Shown here piece by piece: positions 32,673 to 41,436 of a DNA stretch of 51,662 nt (positions within the stretch are counted from its first letter, which is position 1; every line of letters begins with the position of its first letter). The DNA is from Parachlamydiales bacterium (GTDB lineage: Bacteria; Chlamydiota; Chlamydiia; Chlamydiales; JAEYWL01). The notes under the pieces are model-generated. The model was not told where the DNA came from and ran no database searches. It worked only from the letters and a program-made list of their open reading frames with translations. The stretch is from positions 1 through 51,662 of the forward strand of contig JAGVLX010000049.1 in assembly GCA_020054065.1 (NCBI GenBank), in the 5' to 3' direction. A program made the position numbers and the translations under genes.

Positions 32673-33383
32673 ATGGAAGCAAAGAATTTTCAAAAGTTAA
32701 AAGAGATCATCGACAGATCCGATCCAGAAACAGCCCTCGCATGGTTGGCTAAAGAATTTCCTGGCCAGGTTGTCTTTTCTAGCAGTTTTAGCTGGGAAGA
32801 TCAGGCCATCACCCACTTCATTTTGTCCAACAATATTCCTATCGTCATCTTTACCCTAGATACCGGACGCTTGTTTTCCGAAACTTATGACGTGTGGATG
32901 CGTACAAACACAAAGTACAATACGCGCATCAAAAGTTACTTTCCTAACAACTTACTGTTGGAAGAATACGTGAATGTGTATGGCAGCAACGCTTTTTACG
33001 AATCGGTAGAGCTACGACAACGCTGCTGTTTCGTGCGCAAGGTAGAGCCACTGCAGCGTGCTCTGAAAGGTAACAAAGTGTGGATTACCGGCCTTCGCAG
33101 CGAACATTCCAAAGAACGAAATGCATTGCAAAAACTGGAATGGGATGCGGTCAACCAAATCGCTAAATACCATCCCGTATTGGATTGGAACATGGAAGAA
33201 TTAAAAAAATATATCCGAGCCCATGACGTTCCTTACAATACCTTGCACGAAAAGGGGTTTGTAAGCATAGGTTGCGCGCCATGCACACGCGCGATCAAGG
33301 AAGGAGAAAACTTTAGAGCCGGACGGTGGTGGTGGGAAAATGCGACGAATAAAGAATGTGGACTGCACCGAGGTAAATCATGA
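32673..33383 (+). CDS. cysH: Adenylyl-sulfate reductase (APS-type CysH)
   Basis: It reduces activated sulfate (APS) to sulfite with thioredoxin or glutaredoxin as donor. The 236-residue product has the PP-loop-like SSSFSWEDQAITHF, the double Cys118-Cys119 in RQRCCFVRKVEPL, and Cys201/Cys204 in GCAPCTRA. Those four cysteines bind a [4Fe-4S] cluster and mark APS rather than PAPS reductases. The catalytic Cys229 is in ECGLHRGKS at the C-terminus. No APS kinase (cysC) is in the cluster, which agrees with APS use. No Shine-Dalgarno precedes the ATG. It is the first structural gene behind the Cys-rich leaders and overlaps cysD by 4 nt. Confidence 0.95.
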   Translation: MEAKNFQKLKEIIDRSDPETALAWLAKEFPGQVVFSSSFSWEDQAITHFILSNNIPIVIFTLDTGRLFSETYDVWMRTNTKYNTRIKSYFPNNLLLEEYVNVYGSNAFYESVELRQRCCFVRKVEPLQRALKGNKVWITGLRSEHSKERNALQKLEWDAVNQIAKYHPVLDWNMEELKKYIRAHDVPYNTLHEKGFVSIGCAPCTRAIKEGENFRAGRWWWENATNKECGLHRGKS

Positions 33384-34285
33384 AAAACCATCTGTCTTAT
33401 TTAGACTATCTAGAGTCGGAGTCGATTTATATTATGCGCGAAGTCGCAGGACAGTTTGATCGCCCAGCCTTGCTGTTCTCTGGTGGAAAGGACTCCATCA
33501 CTTTAGTTCATTTGTGCGTAAAAGCTTTTGCGCCCGCCAAAATCCCCTTTCCATTGGTTCATATCGACACTGGCCACAATTTTCCTGAAGTGCTGGCCTA
33601 CCGCGATGCTATGGCCGAACGAATTGGTGCAAAATTGGTGGTACGCAATGTGGGCGATACGATCAAAGCAAAAAAATTGAAAGAGCCGGGCGGCAAATTT
33701 CCCTCTCGCAATGCGCTTCAATCGTACACATTGCTGGAAACGATCGAAGAGTTTGGGTTTGACGCTTGCATAGGCGGCGCGCGCCGCGACGAGGAAAAGG
33801 CACGGGCGAAAGAACGGATTTTTTCAGTAAGAAACGAATTTGGCCATTGGGAGCCGAAGAAGCAACGCCCGGAAATGTGGAATTTGTATAACGGGAAAAT
33901 AAACAAAGGTGAAAACGTCCGCGTCTTTCCAATTAGCAACTGGACTGAGCTGGATGTGTGGAGCTACATAAAAAGAGAAAATATTCCGCTGCCCTCCATC
34001 TATTTTTCGCATGAGAGAGAAGTGATGCTCGTCGGCAAACACCTGGTGGCCATGAGCCCGTTCGTTCAACGCGAAGCAAGCGATAAAATAGAAAGGCGTA
34101 CCGTCCGCTATCGCACGGTAGGCGATATGACTTGCACTGCTGCCGTAGAAAGCACGGCTTATACAATAGATCAAATCGAACAAGAAATTTCGAATACCAA
34201 TATAAGCGAGCGCGGCGAAACCCGCATCGACGATTTGATCAGTGAAGCAGCAATGGAAGACAGGAAGAAAAACGGATATTTTTGA
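33380..34285 (+). CDS. cysD: Sulfate adenylyltransferase subunit 2
   Basis: CysD with CysN makes APS from sulfate and ATP. The 301-residue length and sequence match the family: PP-loop SGGKDSITLVHLCVKAF, GGARRDEEKARAKERIFSVR, PISNWTELDVWSYIKRENIP and the C-terminal RYRTVGDMTCTAAVES. It overlaps cysH by 4 nt (ATGA) and has GAGG 6 nt upstream within cysH. cysN follows after 27 nt. Confidence 0.97.
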   Translation: MKNHLSYLDYLESESIYIMREVAGQFDRPALLFSGGKDSITLVHLCVKAFAPAKIPFPLVHIDTGHNFPEVLAYRDAMAERIGAKLVVRNVGDTIKAKKLKEPGGKFPSRNALQSYTLLETIEEFGFDACIGGARRDEEKARAKERIFSVRNEFGHWEPKKQRPEMWNLYNGKINKGENVRVFPISNWTELDVWSYIKRENIPLPSIYFSHEREVMLVGKHLVAMSPFVQREASDKIERRTVRYRTVGDMTCTAAVESTAYTIDQIEQEISNTNISERGETRIDDLISEAAMEDRKKNGYF

Positions 34286-34312
34286 AATTGGGAATCAGTG
34301 GGGGAAACAGAT

Positions 34313-35554
34313 ATGGGCTTACTTCGATTTCTGACCGCAGGAAGTGTAGATGATGGAAAAAGTACTTTAATCGGCCGTCTACTTTACGATACCAATTCAA
34401 TCAAACTGGATCAACTGGAAACGGTCCAGCGTCAAACCAAAAACAAGCAGGATGGCGAGATAGACCTGGCATTGTTTGTCGACGGCTTGCGTGCCGAACG
34501 TGAGCAGGGCATAACAATCGATGTGGCCTACAAATATTTCCAAACCAAAAAAAAGAAATTTATCATAGCGGATACTCCAGGACATGTCCAATACACACGC
34601 AATATGGTGACGGGCGCTAGCAACAGCAATCTGATCATCATCCTCATCGATGCGCGTCTTGGCGTGGTGGAACAGACACGAAGGCATAGTATCATCGCAT
34701 CGTTGCTGAAAATCCCCCATGTAACGGTGGCTATCAACAAAATGGACATGGTAGATTATTCACAGGATGTGTTTGAACGGATTGTCAAAGCTTATGCTGC
34801 AATAGCAAAAGATTTGCACATGGAAGAGGTCACATATATTCCAGTCAGTGCGTTGCAAGGCGACAATATCGTTTCCGCCTCGACGTACATGCCTTGGTAT
34901 AGAGGGAAAAATTTGTTAGAGCATTTGGAGAGTGTAGACGTGGGACATGATCTCAATTTCACCCATGCACGCTTTCCTGTCCAATATGTCATCCGTCCGC
35001 AACAAGATGGTCTGCATGATTATAGAGGGTATTCAGGAAAAATTGTCAGTGGGGAATACACGAAAGGTCAGTCTGTAGTCGTGTTGCCTGAAGGACTGCG
35101 AAGCACCATACAAGCAATAGAAATAAACGGCCGGGAAGTGGAGAGAGCAATAGCCCCGCAAAGCGTGGTCATACGATTAAATGATGATATAGATATTAGC
35201 CGGGGTGATGTGATTGTCGCTGAAAACAATCAACCAAAAGTAAGCTGTGAACTGCAGGCAACGCTTTGCTGGACCGATTCGGTCAATTTGACAGTCGGCA
35301 AAAAATATCTCTTGCAAATCGGTTGCCGCATCGTCCGTGCGGTAGTGAAGGAAATCGAATACAAACTCTGTGTAAATACGCTGGAAAGACAGGTCAACAT
35401 ACAAGAAGCGGGTTTAAACGATATTGTAAAAGTAATTTTAAAAACCAGCGCCCCAGTCGTCTATGATGTGTACAACGACTTGCGTAACAGTGGCACTGCC
35501 ATATTGATCGATGAAACGAGCAACAATACGGTAGCAGGATGCATGTTGCACTAA
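34313..35554 (+). CDS. cysN: Sulfate adenylyltransferase subunit 1 (GTPase)
   Basis: CysN is the GTPase that drives APS synthesis by CysD. The 413-residue product shows G1 GSVDDGKSTLIGRLL, the switch region EREQGITIDVAYKYF, G3 DTPGHVQYTRNM and G4 NKMD. The length shows there is no fused APS kinase domain (CysNC fusions exceed 600 residues). I prefer the ATG at 34313 (MGLLRFLTAGSVDDGKS); a GTG at 34298 is in frame five codons upstream. GGGGG lies 8 nt before the ATG. Confidence 0.96.
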   Translation: MGLLRFLTAGSVDDGKSTLIGRLLYDTNSIKLDQLETVQRQTKNKQDGEIDLALFVDGLRAEREQGITIDVAYKYFQTKKKKFIIADTPGHVQYTRNMVTGASNSNLIIILIDARLGVVEQTRRHSIIASLLKIPHVTVAINKMDMVDYSQDVFERIVKAYAAIAKDLHMEEVTYIPVSALQGDNIVSASTYMPWYRGKNLLEHLESVDVGHDLNFTHARFPVQYVIRPQQDGLHDYRGYSGKIVSGEYTKGQSVVVLPEGLRSTIQAIEINGREVERAIAPQSVVIRLNDDIDISRGDVIVAENNQPKVSCELQATLCWTDSVNLTVGKKYLLQIGCRIVRAVVKEIEYKLCVNTLERQVNIQEAGLNDIVKVILKTSAPVVYDVYNDLRNSGTAILIDETSNNTVAGCMLH

Positions 35555-35583
35555 GTGATGAATCCCACAATGACAAAGATTAC

Positions 35584-36414
35584 ATGAAAAAAGCAATCAA
35601 ACGGACGATATATTTTATTGGTGCAGGCCCTGGCGATCCGGATCTGTTAACGGTGAAAGCCGCTAAAATCCTCGCCCGTGCCCAAGCTGTTGTTGTAGAC
35701 AGATTGGTAAGTCCTGAAATTTTGCGTCAATATGTCAATGCTGAGGCGAAAATATTTTTTGTCGGCAAACAAGGCCATTGCAGCACATCAACCACGCAGT
35801 CGGAAATCAATGACCTATTGGTCGCATTGGCAAAGGAATATCCCTGTGTGGCGCGGTTGAAGGGCGGCGATACAGCAATTTTTTCTAACATGATGGATGA
35901 GCTTGTAGCAGTTAATCAACATAACATTTCATATGAAATCGTACCGGGCATCACAGCAGCTTCGGGAGCATCCGCTTATACAGGCGTACCCCTGACAGCG
36001 CGTGGATATGCAACGGGCGTAAAGTTCTTATCGGGCTGCAGCCATGCCAAAATTTCAGACGAAGAATGGAAATGTCTGACGGAAGTGAATCATACCATGG
36101 TTTGGTACATGACCTCCCGAGAATGGCCCAAAGTAGCTCGCAAGCTGATATTTGCGGGCGCAGACCTAAAATTGCCTTTGCTGGTGGTTGAGCAGGCAAC
36201 GACGCCAAATCAGCATGTACATCAGTTTTTGTTAGAAGATTTTTTAAGTGAACACTCAGAAATTGCGTTCATGAGTCCATCGATCATCATCGTCGGCAAA
36301 GTAGCAGCTTTGTATGAGCTGTTTTCGTGGTATGACGGGAAAAATGACAAGTCAGCTTACTTTCAACCACTACACGAAATTTTACCGGGTATCACTTTTG
36401 ATAAAGCCATATAG
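35584..36414 (+). CDS. cobA: Uroporphyrinogen-III C-methyltransferase (SUMT)
   Basis: SUMT makes precorrin-2, the siroheme precursor required by the sulfite reductase encoded downstream. The 276-residue product has the loop GAGPGDPDLLTVKAAKIL and VARLKGGDTAIFSNMMDEL; the usual GGDPFIFGRG motif is replaced by GGDxxIFSNxxDEL, a variant I associate with Bacteroidota SUMTs. EIVPGITAASGASAYTGVPL is standard. The in-frame start at 35539 overlaps cysN; I use the ATG at 35584 (MKKAIKRTIYFIGAGPGDPD). It has no Shine-Dalgarno. The second siroheme step is supplied by the fusion protein at 39842. Confidence 0.93.
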   Translation: MKKAIKRTIYFIGAGPGDPDLLTVKAAKILARAQAVVVDRLVSPEILRQYVNAEAKIFFVGKQGHCSTSTTQSEINDLLVALAKEYPCVARLKGGDTAIFSNMMDELVAVNQHNISYEIVPGITAASGASAYTGVPLTARGYATGVKFLSGCSHAKISDEEWKCLTEVNHTMVWYMTSREWPKVARKLIFAGADLKLPLLVVEQATTPNQHVHQFLLEDFLSEHSEIAFMSPSIIIVGKVAALYELFSWYDGKNDKSAYFQPLHEILPGITFDKAI

Positions 36415-36427
36415 AGATATTGCAAAC

Positions 36428-38143
36428 ATGCTTAAACAGCCTAAACAAAAAGAGTTTCAAGATTTAGTCAAAGACGCCACCCATGCGGAATTAGTGTGGA
36501 TGAACGGCTTTTTACAAGGATTGCTGTCTCAAAATTCTCAGGCGACGCCCTCCTCCGCTGTTGGAAAACCTTTGGCGATTCCCGTGTGTTCGTTGTTGTA
36601 TGGCACCGAAACGGGCAACTCCAAAAAATTGGCTGGCGATTTTGCGACCAAACTAAAAAAACACGGGGTCCAGGTCAAACTGAAAAGCATGGACCAATAT
36701 CGTCTGAACGATTTGGAAAAAGAAGTCAATATGCTCGTAGTGATGAGCACTCACGGCGATGGAGAACCACCGGAAGCAGCCAAAAAGTTTTTTAATCATA
36801 TCCACACTCAAAATCTATCGTTGAATCAATTGCAATACGCCGTCGTCGCATTAGGCGATACGGCTTATCCGCTTTTTTGCAAAGCTGGCGAAGATGTGGA
36901 TAAACGTTTTGCCCAGCTAAATGCACAGCGCATGGCAGAGATGAAAAAATGCGATATCGATTTTGAGCAGGAGGCACATCAATGGTTGGATGAGTTGTTG
37001 GAAAAGGTTTTTTTGAAGAATGAGTCATCGGTTGCCGTAAAGCTTCCTACGCCTAAAGTTCAGCCGATTTCCGGTCGAAAAACGTACGACGCCACAGTGC
37101 TTGCCAGCATCAACTTAAATGATGATCAATCGAATAAGGAGACTTATCATATAGAATTGAAAACGGAGGAGCCGATTGATTACGAACCGGGCGATTCTTT
37201 GGGCGTTGTGCCTAGAAACTCAGCTTCTTCGGTCAAGAATGTCCTGCAATTGATGGGTTTGAATGGTTCGGAAACTTTTGAATACAAAGGGGGATCAGAC
37301 ACGGCCGTCGATCTATTTACAAAAAAAATAAACATACGGCACTTGCCAGAACGCATTGTGAGACACTATGCAGCATTCGTAAATAAAGACATTCCAGCCT
37401 TACGGATGGATTTGGCGGATTTGTTAACTAGGTATCCTGCCCAAAACATGAATTCGACAATAGCGCAACAAATGATTTCAATGCTCGATCCGATGGCGCC
37501 ACGTTTGTATTCCCTATCATCTTCCCCGGCGGCGCATGGCGACATGGAAGTGCACATTACAGTCAGCAAGCACCATTTCGTGGCGAATGCTCAAAAGATT
37601 TTTGGCTTATGTTCCCCATATTTATCCGATTTGAATGCTGGCGATCAGGTGAAAGTGTATGTACAAAAAAACAGGGCGTTCAAATTGCCTGCGCCAGATG
37701 CTGATGTGATCATGATCGGGCCAGGAACCGGCATTGCCCCTTTTCGCTCATTTTTGTTCGAGCGTGATGCTGCGGGAGCCTCTGGGCGCAACTGGTTATT
37801 TTTTGGCGAGCAGCATTTTGTAAGTGATTTTTTGTATCAAACTGAATTGCAATCATTACTCAATACGAACGTCCTTACAAAATTGAATACTGCTTTTTCG
37901 CGAGATCAGAAAGAGAAAATTTATGTGCAGCATAAGCTGGAGCAGCATGCTGATGAATTGATGAAGTGGCTAGATGGGGGCGCTCATTTGTACATCTGCG
38001 GCACAAAAGATCCTATGAGTGTGGATGTGGAACATGCATTACTGCGCATTTTTTCCCAGAAAAAGAATATCAGTCAGACACAAGCGGAAGAGTATCTGCA
38101 ATTATTGGGCGAGACAGGAAGATATCAAAAAGATGTCTATTAA
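36428..38143 (+). CDS. cysJ: Sulfite reductase flavoprotein alpha subunit
   Basis: CysJ passes electrons from NADPH through FAD and FMN to CysI. The 571-residue product has a flavodoxin domain (SLLYGTETGNSKKLAGDF, THGDGEPPEAAKKFF), an FAD domain (PRLYSLSSSPAAHGDMEVHI), and the NADPH domain (IGPGTGIAPFRSFLFERDAA, LYICGTKDPMSVDVE). It ends LLGETGRYQKDVY with the aromatic C-terminus typical of the family. I take the ATG at 36428; the frame is open inside the SUMT gene for 38 more codons. No Shine-Dalgarno is visible. It is 13 nt after SUMT. Confidence 0.95.
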   Translation: MLKQPKQKEFQDLVKDATHAELVWMNGFLQGLLSQNSQATPSSAVGKPLAIPVCSLLYGTETGNSKKLAGDFATKLKKHGVQVKLKSMDQYRLNDLEKEVNMLVVMSTHGDGEPPEAAKKFFNHIHTQNLSLNQLQYAVVALGDTAYPLFCKAGEDVDKRFAQLNAQRMAEMKKCDIDFEQEAHQWLDELLEKVFLKNESSVAVKLPTPKVQPISGRKTYDATVLASINLNDDQSNKETYHIELKTEEPIDYEPGDSLGVVPRNSASSVKNVLQLMGLNGSETFEYKGGSDTAVDLFTKKINIRHLPERIVRHYAAFVNKDIPALRMDLADLLTRYPAQNMNSTIAQQMISMLDPMAPRLYSLSSSPAAHGDMEVHITVSKHHFVANAQKIFGLCSPYLSDLNAGDQVKVYVQKNRAFKLPAPDADVIMIGPGTGIAPFRSFLFERDAAGASGRNWLFFGEQHFVSDFLYQTELQSLLNTNVLTKLNTAFSRDQKEKIYVQHKLEQHADELMKWLDGGAHLYICGTKDPMSVDVEHALLRIFSQKKNISQTQAEEYLQLLGETGRYQKDVY

Positions 38144-38156
38144 TTAAAATAAACAC

Positions 38157-39821
38157 ATGGTTAAAACAATGGAATCACCAGTAGAAAAAATCAAAAAGGG
38201 TAGTCATGGTCTGCGTGGAATGCTGAAAGATAGCTTGCTCGACGAGCACACCGGTGCTATTCGAGATGATGATCAAACCTTGATCAAGTTCCACGGCATG
38301 TATATGCAGGATGACCGGGATGTGCGAGATAAACGTGCCGAAAAGAAATTGGAACGCTTATACTCATTTATGATCCGCCTGCGATTGCCAGGCGGCTTTC
38401 TTACTTCCAGTCAATGGAAAGCTCTGCACGACATTGCAGGGGAACATTCCACAGGCATTATTAAAATCACTTCACGGCAAACCGTACAACTGCATGGCAT
38501 TTTGAAATCCCATATCAAGCCCACATTGCAAGCCTTTAATAAGGTTAAACTGGATTCCATAGCCGCTTGTGGCGATGTGAACAGGAACGTGACAGTGACA
38601 GCTCACCCTAAAGCTTCTCCGGTGCATGAAGAGGTATTTTCATTTGCCGGACAAATCAGCGAAGCCTTGCTGCCCAAGACCCAAGCTTACTATGAAATAT
38701 GGCTCGATGAGGAAAAAATTGCCGAGCATAACGAAGAAGACCCTTTGTATGAAAACCGCTATTTACCCCGTAAATTTAAAATTGCCATCGCCATTCCGCC
38801 ATATAATGATGTAGATGTCTTCACAAACGACATCGGTTTGATCGCGATTATCGAAAACGGCAAACTCGTCGGATACAATATTTCTGCAGGCGGGGGCATG
38901 GGGACAACCCATGGCAATGCGGCCACTTACCCTAGGTTGGCAACGGTATTGGGTTTCGTAGAAAAAGAAAAAGCGCTTTCGGCGCTCTACGAAATCGTCA
39001 CGATTCAGCGCGATTTCGGCAACCGCGAGGATAGAAAACTCTCCCGTCTGAAATACACCATCGACAGAATGGGTATCACAGCCTTTAAAGAGGAACTCGA
39101 ATCCCGTATAAGCTTTTCATTATCACCTGCTAGAGACTATGCGTTTACACAGCGAGCGGACGATTTTGGCTGGCACTCGGACGCGGAAGGCAAATGGCAC
39201 TACACCCTATTCGTCGAAAATGGGCGCGTGCTGGATCATGAACATGGTGTGCTATTTAAGACGGCCTGTCTTGAAATTGCGAAGACAGGAAAAGCTAATT
39301 TCCGCTTTACATGCAACCAAAATTTAGTGGTAAGCGATGTAGCGGTTTCAGACAAGGATTTTATCGACACAGTTTTGCGTCAACACAACATCGTCCAACA
39401 TACCGAAAATGCTTCGCAAGTGCGTAAAAACTCGATGGCCTGTGTAGCCTTCAATACATGTCCGCTGGCGCTTGCCGAGGGGCAAAGGTATTTGCCGTCA
39501 TTGATCAGCAAACTTGAAATCTTGCTGGCAAAACATCACATAGAGAAGGAAGGACCCATCGTGCGGATGACTGGCTGCCCGAATGGCTGCGCCAGGCCCT
39601 ATATAGCTGAAGTCGGCTTTGTAGGCACTGCTTATGGCCGGTACAATGTCATGCTTGGCGGTGATGTGCGCGGCGAAAGGCTGAATAAATTGTATAAAGA
39701 AAATTTGGATGAAACAGAAATACTAAACGTGATGGACGCCCTTTTTGCGCAATACGCTAAACAGCGCAAAGGTCCTGAGGAATCGTTTGGTGATTTTGTG
39801 GTGCGGGCTAGCATCGTTTAA
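38157..39821 (+). CDS. cysI: Sulfite reductase hemoprotein beta subunit
   Basis: CysI reduces sulfite to sulfide at a coupled siroheme-[4Fe-4S] centre. The 554-residue product has the four cluster cysteines in CVAFNTCPLALAE and TGCPNGCARPYIAE, and the siroheme-binding RQTVQLHG and CGDVNRNVT blocks. GGGMGTTHGNAATYPRLATV is also family-typical. A second ATG at 38169 is possible. No Shine-Dalgarno is present. It is preceded by cysJ at 13 nt and followed by the precorrin-2 dehydrogenase/permease fusion. Confidence 0.96.
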   Translation: MVKTMESPVEKIKKGSHGLRGMLKDSLLDEHTGAIRDDDQTLIKFHGMYMQDDRDVRDKRAEKKLERLYSFMIRLRLPGGFLTSSQWKALHDIAGEHSTGIIKITSRQTVQLHGILKSHIKPTLQAFNKVKLDSIAACGDVNRNVTVTAHPKASPVHEEVFSFAGQISEALLPKTQAYYEIWLDEEKIAEHNEEDPLYENRYLPRKFKIAIAIPPYNDVDVFTNDIGLIAIIENGKLVGYNISAGGGMGTTHGNAATYPRLATVLGFVEKEKALSALYEIVTIQRDFGNREDRKLSRLKYTIDRMGITAFKEELESRISFSLSPARDYAFTQRADDFGWHSDAEGKWHYTLFVENGRVLDHEHGVLFKTACLEIAKTGKANFRFTCNQNLVVSDVAVSDKDFIDTVLRQHNIVQHTENASQVRKNSMACVAFNTCPLALAEGQRYLPSLISKLEILLAKHHIEKEGPIVRMTGCPNGCARPYIAEVGFVGTAYGRYNVMLGGDVRGERLNKLYKENLDETEILNVMDALFAQYAKQRKGPEESFGDFVVRASIV

Positions 39822-39841
39822 AAAACTTTAACTGATTGAAC

Positions 39842-41353
39842 ATGAACAACACTGTCGAAAAAAATATTGCAAATGTGACAAACACCTTGCTGCCTGTGTT
39901 TATAAAACTCGAACACATGCAAGTTCTGCTTGTGGGCGCAGGTCATGTAGCTCTGGAAAAATTAAAGACTATCAAACACAACGCTCCGCAAACACACATT
40001 TGTGTCGTTGCAAAAGAGATCAGCAGGCAGTTTGCCGACTATGCCTCCTCGTGCGTACATGTGGAGTTGATTAAAGACGATTACTCGAATCGTTATTTGA
40101 AAAATGCCGATGTCGTTTTTTCTGCAGTGAACGATCTTGCTTTAAGCAAACAAATATTTAGCGATGCACAGCAAGAGGGCAAATTATGCAACTCAGCCGA
40201 TAAGCCCGACTTCTGTCATTTTTATTTAAGTTCGGTCGTCACTAAAGGCAATGTGAAAATTGCTATTTCCACCAACGGCAAATCCCCAACCATGGCTAAA
40301 AGGCTGAAAGAGGTATTGCAACAGGCGCTTCCCAACCAGCTGGACGACGTGGTGCAACATATGCACACCATCCGCGGCCGATTGGATGGAAATTTCGAAC
40401 AAAAAGTCCAGCGACTGAACGAGATAACCCGAAGCATTGTGGAAAGTCATGCCGATCAGGCGGCGGATAAAGGCACGCTCTGGAGACGCATCAAGTTTGG
40501 ATCCTTATTCGCTTTTTTTTGCATGATTGTCGGACATGTCATTTTATCTATGTTTCCCCTCCATCAATGGATATTCGAACTTCAAAGCATGGCTGCGGAC
40601 ATAGATTATCAATGGATGTCGATCATGTTCCTGACCGGATTTTTAGCCCAATTCGCAGACGGAATGCTGGGCATGGGCTATGGGGTCATTTCTACGACGG
40701 TATTATTATCAGCCGGAGTAAACCCCGCAATTGTCAGCAGCAGGGTGCATTCCACGCGTGTGTTTTCAAGCGGCTTATCAGGCTATAGCCATCACAAACT
40801 TGGGAACGTCAATAGGGAACTGTTCAAAACATTAGCTATTCCTGGAAGCATTGGCGCAATCATTGGGGCGTCGCTGGCTTGCTTGGCCGGAGAAAATCAT
40901 TCCCATTGGGTTCGTCCTTTAGTATCCGTATATACTCTATATCTTGGTGTGCGCATCATCTGCAAAGCATTTATAACCAAGAAAAACATGGAAGAAATAC
41001 GCAAAGCAGGGTGGCTGGCGACAGCTGGGGGGATGCTGGATGCCTTTGCCGGCGGAGGATGGGGCACATTGGTTACCGGTACGCTTATGTCTAAAACAAA
41101 AGATCCACGCATGGTAATCGGATCGGTTTGCCTGGCAGAATTTTTTGTAGTGCTGGTGGGCGCGCTGACTTTTTTCATTTTATTACAGCATGTGCCTTTG
41201 TATGATGTAGCTGCCATGATTATCGGCGGATTGCTGGCAGCGCCAATTTCAGCAAGTTTGGCAGGAAAGATGCCCCATAAATATTTGTATCAGTTAGTCG
41301 GCAGCTTAGTGGTCTTTTCTAGCGCCCGCACGCTTTGGAAAGCGTTGCTATGA
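39842..41353 (+). CDS. Precorrin-2 dehydrogenase fused to a TSUP (TauE/SafE) permease
   Basis: The 503-residue protein joins two activities of the pathway. Residues 1-200 match the SirC/Met8/CysG-N family, which oxidises precorrin-2 with NAD and inserts iron to give siroheme: LPVFIKLEHMQVLLVGAGHV, ADVVFSAVNDLALSKQIF, CNSADKPDFCHFYLSSVV and AISTNGKSPTMAKRLKEVL. Residues 220-503 form a membrane domain of about eight helices of the TSUP group, with GMLGMGYGVISTTVLLSAG, GLSGYSHHKLGNVN and GGMLDAFAGGGWGTL. TSUP proteins carry sulfite, sulfate or organosulfonates, so it may take up sulfate for this pathway. The ATG at 39842 is used; a TTG two codons upstream is in frame. This is the last gene of the run without Shine-Dalgarno sites. 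Confidence 0.9.
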   Translation: MNNTVEKNIANVTNTLLPVFIKLEHMQVLLVGAGHVALEKLKTIKHNAPQTHICVVAKEISRQFADYASSCVHVELIKDDYSNRYLKNADVVFSAVNDLALSKQIFSDAQQEGKLCNSADKPDFCHFYLSSVVTKGNVKIAISTNGKSPTMAKRLKEVLQQALPNQLDDVVQHMHTIRGRLDGNFEQKVQRLNEITRSIVESHADQAADKGTLWRRIKFGSLFAFFCMIVGHVILSMFPLHQWIFELQSMAADIDYQWMSIMFLTGFLAQFADGMLGMGYGVISTTVLLSAGVNPAIVSSRVHSTRVFSSGLSGYSHHKLGNVNRELFKTLAIPGSIGAIIGASLACLAGENHSHWVRPLVSVYTLYLGVRIICKAFITKKNMEEIRKAGWLATAGGMLDAFAGGGWGTLVTGTLMSKTKDPRMVIGSVCLAEFFVVLVGALTFFILLQHVPLYDVAAMIIGGLLAAPISASLAGKMPHKYLYQLVGSLVVFSSARTLWKALL

Positions 41354-41379
41354 TCCAGATGATCTCACTACATCTTTTG

Positions 41380-41406
41380 TTGACTATCTAGTGAAAAAAT
41401 TATAAC
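41380..41406 (+). promoter_or_regulatory. Possible internal promoter for cysK-cysE
   Basis: TTGACT (41380-41385) and TATAAC (41401-41406) are 15 nt apart in the 83-nt gap before cysK. The spacing is short. It would let cysK-cysE be transcribed apart from the sulfate genes. Confidence 0.35.
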
Positions 41407-41436
41407 AGTGTGTTTTAACTACGCGAGGGATTTATT

